Assembly: GCA_036495095.1 (NCBI GenBank)
Contig: DASXNK010000211.1
Location: 1-47,636, forward strand
Source of the DNA: Candidatus Dormiibacterota bacterium
Lineage (GTDB): Bacteria > Chloroflexota > Dormibacteria > Aeolococcales > Aeolococcaceae
Direction: 5' to 3'
DNA: 47,636 bases
Both the position numbers and the translations under genes were made by a program. Shown here piece after piece: positions 33,009 through 41,755 of this stretch (its first letter is position 1; each line of letters starts with the position of its first letter). Below the pieces are notes generated by a model, which had not been told where the DNA came from, ran no database searches, and saw nothing but the letters and a program-made list of their open reading frames with translations.

Positions 33009-34121
33009 ATGAGCACGCCGCATGGCGGGACGGAGATCTCCACGATGCCCCCGCTGCTGCTGGAGCGGCTGGTCGAGAGCCTCCGCGACGGCGTGCTGGT
33101 CGTCGACGCGCAGCACCTCATCCGCAGCGCCAACCCTCCCGCGTGCCTGCTGCTGCAGCTGCCCGAGCACCCCGAGGGGCTGCGCCTCGAGGAGTGCGTC
33201 GGCGACTACCGGGTCTGCCTGCTGGTGGACGGATGCCTGTCGTCGGGCACCGCGGTCGAGCGCGAGCTCAGCGATCCCCTCGACGTGCGCCACGTCCTCG
33301 CCCACGCCGTCCCCGTCGTCGACCAGGCCACCGGCACCACCGTCGAGGTCGCGGTGATCCTCCGCGACGAGACCAGGGTCCGCCGGCTGGAGACGGTGCG
33401 GCGTGACTTCGTCGCCAACGTGTCCCACGAGCTCCGCACCCCGGTCGCGGCCATCCAGCTGCTGGTCGAGACCCTGCTCGGCGGCGCCCTCGACGATCCC
33501 GGGGTGGCCCACGAGTTCGTGTCGAAGATCGGCCTCGAGGTGGCGCACATGGGCCAGATGGTCGCCGAGCTCATCGAGCTCAGCACCATCGAGTCGGGCC
33601 GGCTGCCGATGCGCATGGAGCCGACCCCGGTGACCGAGCTGGTGGCCGCAGCCGAGCGGCTGCGCCCGCTTGCCGACGAGCGCCGCCTGCAGCTGCGCTA
33701 CGAGGTCGACCCCAGCACGCCGCACGTCTACGGTGACGGACCGCGGCTGGGCCAGGTGGTGCGCAACCTGGTCCACAACGCCATCAAGTTCACCCCGGAG
33801 GGCGGCTCGATCACGGTGTCGGCGCGCCGCGCCGTCGAGACCGACGCCGACATGGTCGAGATCCAGGTCACCGACACCGGCTGCGGGATCGCTCCCGACG
33901 ACCTCCGCCGGGTCTTCGAGCGCTTCTACAAGGCCGACCGTTCGCGCCGCCGCGAGGGCGAGGGCAGCGGCCTGGGACTGGCGATCGCCCGGCACACCGT
34001 CGAGGCCCACGGCGGCCGGATCGCGGTGCAGTCGACGCCCGGCCGGGGCGCCACCTTCGTGGTGCTCCTCCCCTCCTTCAGGGGCGCGGGGACGACGTCG
34101 CTGCGGCGCCGGAGGGGCTGA
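33009..34121 (+). CDS. phoR: PhoR-type sensor histidine kinase
   Basis: 370 residues. An N-terminal PAS-like region (about 15-120, LVESLRDGVLVVDAQHLIRSANPPA) is followed by HisKA with FVANVSHELRTPVAAI, where His140 is the phosphorylated residue. The ATPase domain follows with N-box LVHNAIKFTPEGG, G1 DTGCGIAPDDL, F-box FERFYKADRSRRREGEGSGLGL and G2. There is no transmembrane helix, so it is a soluble kinase as in some PhoR/SenX3-like proteins, probably receiving its signal through PhoU and Pst. The last 44 bp overlap the convergent second response regulator gene. Confidence 0.88.
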   Translation: MSTPHGGTEISTMPPLLLERLVESLRDGVLVVDAQHLIRSANPPACLLLQLPEHPEGLRLEECVGDYRVCLLVDGCLSSGTAVERELSDPLDVRHVLAHAVPVVDQATGTTVEVAVILRDETRVRRLETVRRDFVANVSHELRTPVAAIQLLVETLLGGALDDPGVAHEFVSKIGLEVAHMGQMVAELIELSTIESGRLPMRMEPTPVTELVAAAERLRPLADERRLQLRYEVDPSTPHVYGDGPRLGQVVRNLVHNAIKFTPEGGSITVSARRAVETDADMVEIQVTDTGCGIAPDDLRRVFERFYKADRSRRREGEGSGLGLAIARHTVEAHGGRIAVQSTPGRGATFVVLLPSFRGAGTTSLRRRRG

Positions 34122-34845
34122 CCCCGGCACCGGCGGCGGCGACCGCGCGGTCGTCGAGCCGGTCGAGGCGGTAGCCCGCACGGGTGACGGTGGTGATGCG
34201 CAGCGGCATGGTGTCGAACCGGTTCAGCTTCTCGCGGAGCCAGCGGACGTGGACGTTGACGGTGCGGCGGTCGCCCAGCGCGTTCCCCCAGACCTGCTCG
34301 AGGATGCGCTCGCGCGACTGGACCCGGCCGGCGTGGGCGAGAAGGAAGGAGAGCAGGTCGAACTCCTTGAGGGTCAGCTCCACCTCGGTGCCGGCGACGT
34401 GGACGGTCCGCGCCGCCCGGTCGAGGCGGAAGTCGCCGAGGTGCTCGACCTCCGCGCCCCCGCCGGGGCGGCCGTTGCTGAGGTCGACGCGGCGGATCAT
34501 CGCCAGCACCCGCGCCTGCACCTCGCGGATCGAGTAGGGCTTGGGCACGCAGACGTCGGCCCCGGCGCGCAGGCAGCCGATCTGCTCGGCGGCGTCGTCC
34601 TCGCCGGTGAGCACCAGGATGGGGGCGTTGGTCTCCTCGCGCACCGCCGCGACCACGGCGGCACCGGTCATGTCGGCGAAGCGCCCGTCCAGGACCAGCG
34701 CGTCGGGCTGGAGCCGGCGGGCGGCGACCACCGCCTCCGAGCCGGTCGCCGCCTCGGCGACGGCGTAGCCCTCCTCGCCGAGGGCGCGCCCCAGGGCGGC
34801 GCGGCCCTCCGGCTCGCCGACGGCGACGAGCACCCGCTTGGCCAT
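34078..34845 (-). CDS. Atypical OmpR-family response regulator with altered receiver
   Basis: 255 residues from ATG 34845 (GGGAGG upstream; longer frames lack one). The C-terminal winged helix (about 135-230) is close to that of the phoB product: LTLKEFDLLSFLLAHAGRVQSRERILEQVWG and VNVHVRWLREKLNRFDTMPLRITTV. In the receiver D53, T80 and K102 are kept. The Mg-binding acid pair E9-D10 of the phoB product is replaced by V9-G10 (RVLVAVGEPEG), so normal phosphorylation is doubtful. The gene overlaps the phoR 3' end tail-to-tail by 44 bp. It probably binds similar DNA as a phosphorylation-independent or competing regulator; this is inference. Confidence 0.85.
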   Translation of the reverse strand: MAKRVLVAVGEPEGRAALGRALGEEGYAVAEAATGSEAVVAARRLQPDALVLDGRFADMTGAAVVAAVREETNAPILVLTGEDDAAEQIGCLRAGADVCVPKPYSIREVQARVLAMIRRVDLSNGRPGGGAEVEHLGDFRLDRAARTVHVAGTEVELTLKEFDLLSFLLAHAGRVQSRERILEQVWGNALGDRRTVNVHVRWLREKLNRFDTMPLRITTVTRAGYRLDRLDDRAVAAAGAGVSPSGAAATSSPRP

Positions 34846-34897
34846 CGCACCCCGCCTCCCCTGCCACCGACAACGACCTGTCAACGGTCCACGGCGT

Positions 34898-34953
34898 ATC
34901 GTGCGGTGCTGCCGGTGAACGGCGGTCGATCGAGATGTTAAGGATCGGTGAGG
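34898..34953 (-). promoter_or_regulatory. Pho-type promoter of the atypical response regulator
   Basis: Minus-strand CCTCAC, CTTAAC, GATCGA and GTTCAC recur every 11 bp (34953 down to 34915), then 11 bp, then CACGAT (34898-34903). The CCTCAC and CTTAAC pair resembles the box at 13259. Confidence 0.6.
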
Positions 34954-34984
34954 AGGCAGGGGGGACCGCCGATTCACCCCGGAT

Positions 34985-35029
34985 CTTAAGCCTGCGGTTG
35001 CCCGCCGTTCGCCGCCGATGGGGCACTCT
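34985..35029 (+). promoter_or_regulatory. Pho-type promoter reading into the 35113 structured region and ppk
   Basis: CTTAAG, GGTTGC and GTTCGC are spaced 11 bp apart, then 11 bp, then CACTCT (35024-35029). Transcription would start near 35036, giving a leader of about 370 nt before the gene at 35409. Confidence 0.5.
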
Positions 35030-35112
35030 GGTGCGGTGGCGCCCACCCCTCGGGTGCCGATCCCGGGTGAAGAACCAGGGTGCCCGGGAGTGGCCGGCCT
35101 CGCCACGTCCGT

Positions 35113-35219
35113 CGCCGTTCCCGAACCCTCCCCCCTGGGCCCGGACCGCTCGCAGGTCCGGGCCTTCTCGGGGGGGACCACCACGCGGTGTCCGACAGGG
35201 GGGGTTCGGAACCGCGGCG
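35113..35219 (+). ncRNA. Candidate structured RNA / leader element (three-way junction)
   Basis: The outer stem joins 35113-35135 (containing GAACCCTCCCCCC) with 35198-35219 (containing GGGGGGGTTC), with small bulges. Inside lie a perfect 10-bp hairpin, GGCCCGGACC with GGTCCGGGCC (35138-35164, 7-nt loop), and a second hairpin, GGACcACC with GGTGTCC (35175-35193, 4-nt loop). Together these make a three-way junction of 107 nt. It lies in the 563-bp gap 34846-35408, downstream of a Pho-type promoter, and is followed by an AT-rich segment. It matches no RNA family I can name. It may be a leader element, a small RNA or a terminator-like structure. Confidence 0.35.
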
Positions 35220-35252
35220 CGCGCACGTGCTGCTATTTGTGTGTGTGTTGGA

Positions 35253-35275
35253 TTGACAGATTTGTTCTGTATACT
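35253..35275 (+). promoter_or_regulatory. Possible promoter in an AT-rich patch before the coiled-coil/ppk operon
   Basis: TATACT (35270-35275) sits at the end of an unusually AT-rich stretch (35232-35275). TTGACA at 35253 is only 11 bp away, too close for a normal -35; TTGGAT at 35248 gives a 16-bp spacer. Confidence 0.4.
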
Positions 35276-35408
35276 CGCGGCCCCGCGTCGGCGGTACGGC
35301 CCGGGTGCGAGATCGACCAGATGGGGCGGCGCACACCCAGGGCCGAGGCGAGAGGGCGCCCCCGGCGGACTCCAGGAGCCGGCGCCCCGGACACCCCGAG
35401 GACAGCAC

Positions 35409-35864
35409 GTGGCGAAGCTCAAGAAGACCATCGAGGCGCTCGAGCGGCGCGTGGAGCGGAAGCGAGCCGCCCACGGGAAGCTGGTCGCGCGCGCCGAGCG
35501 GACCCAGCGTCGCATCGGCGAGCTCGCGACCGCCCTGCAGGAGGCGGAGATGGCGCTCGCCGCCGCTGTTGCAGCCCGCCAGGCGGGCAAGACCTCCGGC
35601 AAGCGGCCCGACGCGGCGGCCAACGGCGCCGGCCCGGCGGCGGCGACGTCCGCGCCGGAGACCACCGCCCTGACCGCCGCCCCCGCGACCACCGCCATCA
35701 TCCCCGCACCGGCACCCGCCACCGCTGCCCCCGCGACCGCGCCCGCGCCGGTGCGGGCTCGCGCCACCCCGATCCGCCGGGGCACGCCGTCCCCCGCCGC
35801 CCCCGCCGCCGCGGCCCCGGCGGCGCCGCGGTCGCCGTCGCAGCGCCGCGGCCGCCCCGGATGA
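35409..35864 (+). CDS. Coiled-coil protein with Ala/Pro-rich basic tail, in the ppk operon
   Basis: 151 residues from GTG 35409 (GAGGA upstream). The frame is open earlier, but that part overlaps the structured leader. Residues 1-58 are a strongly charged coiled coil (KKTIEALERRVERKRAAHGKLVARAERTQRR). From about 60 on it is an Ala/Pro/Thr-rich disordered tail ending in Arg-rich blocks (SPSQRRGRPG). This layout recalls phasin/AlgP-type granule or nucleoid proteins, not an enzyme. The gap to ppk is 16 bp, so the two are likely co-transcribed. A role in placing or coating polyphosphate granules is inferred from layout and position only. Confidence 0.5.
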   Translation: MAKLKKTIEALERRVERKRAAHGKLVARAERTQRRIGELATALQEAEMALAAAVAARQAGKTSGKRPDAAANGAGPAAATSAPETTALTAAPATTAIIPAPAPATAAPATAPAPVRARATPIRRGTPSPAAPAAAAPAAPRSPSQRRGRPG

Positions 35865-35880
35865 GGGTCGACCGCAGCCG

Positions 35881-38060
<2,180 letters not shown>

Positions 38061-38064
<4 letters not shown>

Positions 38065-39566
38065 GCACCACCACGCCACCCGCGGTGCACCGCGAGCGCG
38101 AGCTGAAGCTGGCGGCCCCGCCCGACTTCCGTCTCCTCGATCTCGGCTCGGTGGCCGAGGACGTGGTGATCACCGCGGCCGACGAGCGCCGGCTCACCAC
38201 CGTGTACTGGGACACCCCCGACCTGCGGCTGATCCGCTGGGGCTGCACCCTCCGCCACCGCGCCGGCGAGGGCTGGACGGTGAAGCTCCCCAAGGTCGAG
38301 CACTCCGCGCTGCTGGTGCGCGACGAGCACAACTTCCCGGGGCCGCCGTCCGCGCCCCCGGAGGCGGCCGTCGACCTGGTGCGCGCCTACGTGCGCACCG
38401 CGTCGCTCTCCACGGTGGTCCGGATGCGCACGGTGCGCCGGGCGGTGTCGGTGCTCAGCGCCGACGGCCGGCTGCTCGCCGAGATCGACGACGACGACGT
38501 CTACGTGCAGCAGGGACGCAAGGTCACCGGCCGCTTCCGCGAGCTCGAGGTGGAGATGGCGGCGGACGGCAGCGACGCCCTCCTCGACGCCATCGTCGAG
38601 CGCCTCCGGGCCGGGGGCGCGGGCGCCGCCGATCCCACCCCCAAGCTGGTGCGCGCCCTCGGCACCACCGCTGTCGGCCCCCCCGAGGTGGTCGCCGAGT
38701 CGCTCGACGGCGCCGCCACCGCCGGCGCCGTGGTACGCCGCGCCATCGCCGCATCGGTGGCCCGGCTGCTCCGCCACGATCCCGGGGTGCGGCTCGGCGG
38801 CGAGCCCGAGGACGTGCACCAGGCGCGGGTCGCCACCCGGCGGCTGCGCTCCGACCTGCGCACCTTCGCCCCCCTCGTCGACGAGGCCTGGGCGACGTCA
38901 CTGAGCGAGGAGCTGCGCTGGCTGGCCGCCGAGCTGGGCACGGTGCGTGACGCCGAGGTGCTCGCCGAGCGGATCCACGCCACCGCCTCGCGCCTCCCCG
39001 CCCAGGACGTCGAGGCCGGACGCCACGTCGCCGACCAGCTCGTCACCGGCGTCGCCGGCGCCCGCGACGGCCTGCTCGCGGCCCTCCACGACCCGCGCTA
39101 CGTCGCCCTCCTCGACCGCCTGGTCCTGGCCGCGCACAGCCCGATGCTCACCACCGAGGCCGACGGCCCCGCCCGCAAGGTGCTGCCCGGCCTCGTCGAC
39201 ATCCCCTGGTCGAAGCTCTGGCGCGACGGCCGCCGCCTCGACGCCACCAGCCCCGACGCCGAGCTGCACGCGCTCCGGATCCGCGCCAAGCGGGTGCGCT
39301 ACGCCGCCGAGGCGGTCGCCCCGGTGATGGGCCCGCGGGCCACCCGCTTCGCCGCCGCGGTGACCAACCTGCAGACTGTCCTCGGCGAGCACCAGGACGC
39401 GGTGATCGCTGGCGACTGGCTGCACCAACACGGCCCGCAGTCCGGCCAGCCCTTCGCCGCCGGCCAGCTCTGGGCGCTGGAGCGGGCCGCCGCCGACGAG
39501 GCGCGCCGCCAGTGGCCCGCAGCCTGGAAGCGCACCACCGACCGCAGTTTGCGAACCTGGTTCTGA
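38061..39566 (+). CDS. CYTH-CHAD protein (triphosphatase plus polyphosphate-binding domain)
   Basis: 501 residues; ATG 38061 overlaps the ppk stop. The CYTH domain (about 1-200) starts VHREREL-KL, the ExExK motif of triphosphate tunnel enzymes, and continues VYWDTPDLRLIRWGCTLRHR, GEGWTVKLP and FRELEVEM with further basic and acidic strands. The CHAD domain (about 215-500) has HQARVATRRLRSDLRTFAPL and HALRIRAKRVRYAAEAV, the basic helices that bind polyphosphate. Family members hydrolyse inorganic triphosphate. In this operon with ppk, the protein probably trims or binds polyphosphate. The paralogue at 14872 has lost the first CYTH motif. Confidence 0.92.
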
Positions 39567-39591
39567 GGCGGCTGACCGGGCCGGCCGGCTG

Positions 39592-40086
39592 CTAGCGGGC
39601 GACCTCGAGCCGCTCCGGATGGAGCGCGCCGAGGAGGGTGCGGTCGCGCGCGTAGGTGAGCAGCGCGAGCACCTCGCCCAGGGGCAGCCAGCGCACCTCG
39701 TCGACCTCGTCGCTGGGCTCGAAGGTGCCGCCGGTGGCCTGCATCAGCCAGTACACGACCACCTTCGAGCGACCCTTGCGGTCGATGTAGCTGGTGGTGC
39801 CGAGGGGGCGGTCGACACGGCAGCTCATGCCGGTCTCCTCCTCCACCTCGCGCAGCGCTCCCTCGATCTCGGTCTCGCCGGTGGCGAGCTTGCCCTTGGG
39901 AAGCGACCAGTCGTCGTAGGCGGGACGGTGGACCACGGCGAAGGCGCGGTCGCCGCCGGTGGTCGGCCTCCAGACCACGCCTCCGGCGGCGCGCACCGAC
40001 ACGGCGGTGGTGGGTCTCAGCTGCACGATCTCCCCTCTCTGCGGCGCGGATCCGGCCCGCGCCTGGGGTGCCCTTCCGGTTCCCAT
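39592..40086 (-). CDS. Nudix hydrolase
   Basis: 164 residues from ATG 40086. GTG 40026 with GAGAGGGGAG upstream is an alternative start; a -10-like CACACT at 40095 fits a near-leaderless transcript from 40086. The Nudix box is complete: GKLATGETEIEGALREVEEETGM, with the three catalytic Glu of REVEEETG. YDDWSLPKGK and VYWLMQATGG are the typical flanks. It hydrolyses nucleoside diphosphate derivatives such as Ap4A, ADP-sugar or diphosphoinositol-like compounds. It sits convergent to CYTH-CHAD (26-bp gap). A Pho array lies upstream. Confidence 0.88.
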   Translation of the reverse strand: MGTGRAPQARAGSAPQRGEIVQLRPTTAVSVRAAGGVVWRPTTGGDRAFAVVHRPAYDDWSLPKGKLATGETEIEGALREVEEETGMSCRVDRPLGTTSYIDRKGRSKVVVYWLMQATGGTFEPSDEVDEVRWLPLGEVLALLTYARDRTLLGALHPERLEVAR

Positions 40087-40094
40087 GTCAACTC

Positions 40095-40138
40095 AGTGTG
40101 CGCGCGCCCCCCGATCCGGGGGCTAACGCCCGATTAAG
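40095..40138 (-). promoter_or_regulatory. Pho-type promoter of the Nudix gene
   Basis: Minus-strand CTTAAT, GTTAGC and GATCGG are 11 bp apart, followed by 10 bp and CACACT (40095-40100). Confidence 0.55.
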
Positions 40139-40200
40139 GTCCAGGGGGGAGACGGACGTTCCGGCAGGCATCCGCGGCGTGCGGCGCGGATGGCGCGTTC

Positions 40201-40572
40201 TCAGCGATGCGGGGCGGAGACGATCCCCAGCCGGGGCGCGCCCGGGCGCAGCGGCGCGGCGGCGCGACGGCCGGCGAGCAGGGCGCGCTGGGCCCCGGGA
40301 CCGGCCGCCGCACGGGGCTCGACCTCGTCGGAGTCGGTGAGCCGGTCGTCCTCGAGCGTCGCCAGCCGCGGGGCCGGCAGCCGCATCCCGATCAGGTACA
40401 TGAGCACGTCGACGCTGCGGATCTCACGCACCCGGGTGCCGAAGCGGGCAAGCTCCTGCTCCACCGGCTCCTCACCGGCGAGCAGCCGCGCGTAGAAGGT
40501 CTGGCGCTGGGGGTCCCAGCCATACTCCCAGATGCAGCCCGGCTCCTCCGCCGTCAGGTGACGCCGGCTCAT
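40201..40572 (-). CDS. Small protein of unknown function, Pho-boxed
   Basis: 123 residues from ATG 40572, with a strong GGAGGAACGAGC ribosome site. The N-terminal half is distinctive: EEPGCIWEYGWDPQRQTFYARLL, then EQELARFGTRVREIRSVDVLMYLIGMRLP, a mix of beta and helix. The second half is Arg/Ala-rich and probably disordered. It looks like a short conserved domain, but no family comes to mind. A palindromic Pho array (40666-40713) lies upstream. Its function is unknown. Confidence 0.55.
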   Translation of the reverse strand: MSRRHLTAEEPGCIWEYGWDPQRQTFYARLLAGEEPVEQELARFGTRVREIRSVDVLMYLIGMRLPAPRLATLEDDRLTDSDEVEPRAAAGPGAQRALLAGRRAAAPLRPGAPRLGIVSAPHR

Positions 40573-40665
40573 GTGCTCGTTCCTCCGCCAGGGTCGGATC
40601 GCACGGGCCAGCCGGAGTTTCCCCCCCGGACGCCCCCGGTCTCCCGACGTGGGAAAAGTGTGCGG

Positions 40666-40713
40666 AGTCTGTTGAAAACACGTGGACAGAGTGGTTAAGA
40701 CCTGCTTAACCAC
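40666..40713 (-). promoter_or_regulatory. Palindromic Pho array and promoter of the 40201 gene
   Basis: GTGGTTAAG and CTTAACCAC (40691-40699 and 40705-40713) form a perfect inverted repeat. On the minus strand the units GGTTAA, TCTTAA and CTGTCC keep the 11-bp period. After 12 bp comes CAGACT (40666-40671). Confidence 0.6.
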
Positions 40714-40795
40714 CGGCAAAATGTTCACCGATCCTACGCCGGAGACGGGGACGGGCGCCCCCTCCGCGCCCGCCCCGTCCCCGGCCGGGGATCCG

Positions 40796-41494
40796 CTACC
40801 GGCCCAGGCAGCCGAGCAGGGGCAGGCACGCGGGCGCCGGGGAGGCGGCGCCGAGCGCGCCGCCGACCGAGGTCACGGCGCCGTCGAGCGTCCCGGTGAG
40901 TGAGCTGACCGGCGGCAGCCCGGGCAGGGTCACCGCCGCGGCCGGGGTGGTGACGGCGGCCGAGCCGCCGCCGGCCTGCGCCGATCCGCCCGAGGCATGG
41001 GCGCCGGCGCCGGTGAGACCCGACACCACCCCGGTGGCGGCTCCGAGCACCGGTGCGACCGCCGAGCCGGCGGTGGAGACGACGCCGTGCACGCCGGTGC
41101 CGACCAGGGCGATGAGCGCGGGCACGCTGGCGACGGTGAGGGCCGGGCCCGGGGACGCGCCGCTGGCCGGGGTGGTGCCGGACAGGGGTGCGGTACCGGC
41201 GGCGGTCGCGGCGGTCGCGGCCGCGGTCAGCGACGGGAGCGCCGGCAGCAGGGCCGAGGCCGAGGCCGAGGGCAGGTCCGGGGACGCGCCGAGCAGCAGG
41301 CCGGCGCCGCCGGCCGCGGAGCCGCCGCCGCCGCCGTCGCCACCACTGTCCCCGGCAGCCGCCACCGAGGGAGGCGAGGAGGAGTTGGCGACCACGCCGC
41401 TCGAGCTCGAGGTGAACAGGAGGGCGCTGGATGCGCCGCAGGCGGCGGCGGCGGCGACGACGACGACCATCCGGGTGGGGGACATCTGAGCCAT
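40796..41494 (-). CDS. Secreted low-complexity Ala/Gly/Ser-rich protein
   Basis: 232 residues from ATG 41494 (AAGGAC upstream; ATG 41485 also possible). A signal sequence, RMVVVVAAAAACGASSALLF, is followed by Ser/Gly-rich sequence, then long hydrophobic Ala/Leu/Val/Gly runs without charged residues (for example ALTVASVPALIALVGTGVHGVVSTAG). The C-terminus has two Cys in CLPLLGCLGR. The composition suggests a structural or surface protein; no family is recognised. It diverges from the Tes-like gene, with 252 bp between the two starts. Codon use follows the GC-rich pattern of its neighbours. Confidence 0.55.
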   Translation of the reverse strand: MAQMSPTRMVVVVAAAAACGASSALLFTSSSSGVVANSSSPPSVAAAGDSGGDGGGGGSAAGGAGLLLGASPDLPSASASALLPALPSLTAAATAATAAGTAPLSGTTPASGASPGPALTVASVPALIALVGTGVHGVVSTAGSAVAPVLGAATGVVSGLTGAGAHASGGSAQAGGGSAAVTTPAAAVTLPGLPPVSSLTGTLDGAVTSVGGALGAASPAPACLPLLGCLGR

Positions 41495-41662
41495 GGGGGG
41501 TGTCCTTCGGTGGGCGACACCCCACCTGGGTCTGCCGGGGAGAGGGGAGACCCCGACATCGACAGGAAACGATGCCGGTGGGCGATTCCCTGCGGCCTTC
41601 CCGCACTCGTGACAGGGCGGCACGGTGGCGTCACAGGCGCGACAGCGCCGAGACGCGCCAAA

Positions 41663-41678
41663 TGTGACGGATGTCACG
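41663..41678 (+). promoter_or_regulatory. CRP/FNR-like operator near -41.5 of the Tes-like gene
   Basis: TGTGA-N6-TCACG contains a perfect GTGAC/GTCAC inverted repeat. It is centred at 41670.5. With the -10 TAGGCT at 41700-41705 and an estimated start near 41712, the site is at about -41, the class II activator position. Confidence 0.5.
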
Positions 41679-41699
41679 GACGGGTGGAACGGGCCCGGA

Positions 41700-41705
41700 T
41701 AGGCT
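41700..41705 (+). promoter_or_regulatory. -10 element of the Tes-like operon
   Basis: TAGGCT, about 40 bp before GTG 41747. Confidence 0.45.
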
Positions 41706-41739
41706 TGCGGCGAGAGCCGCCGCCAGCGTCGACGAGGGG

Positions 41740-41755
41740 TGTGACTGTGATCACT
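41740..41755 (+). promoter_or_regulatory. Second CRP/FNR-like site over the start codon
   Basis: TGTGA-N6-TCACT overlaps the GTG start and contains the palindrome GTGATCAC. It would be in a repressing position. Confidence 0.4.

Noticed and set aside
34846-35226. Longer N-terminus for the atypical response regulator
   Set aside because: The receiver starts at ATG 34845 with a good ribosome site; the extension overlaps Pho-like arrays.
35253-35275. TTGACA...TATACT as a strong housekeeping promoter
   Set aside because: The spacer is only 11 bp; TTGGAT with a 16-bp spacer is better but poor, so only weak support was recorded.
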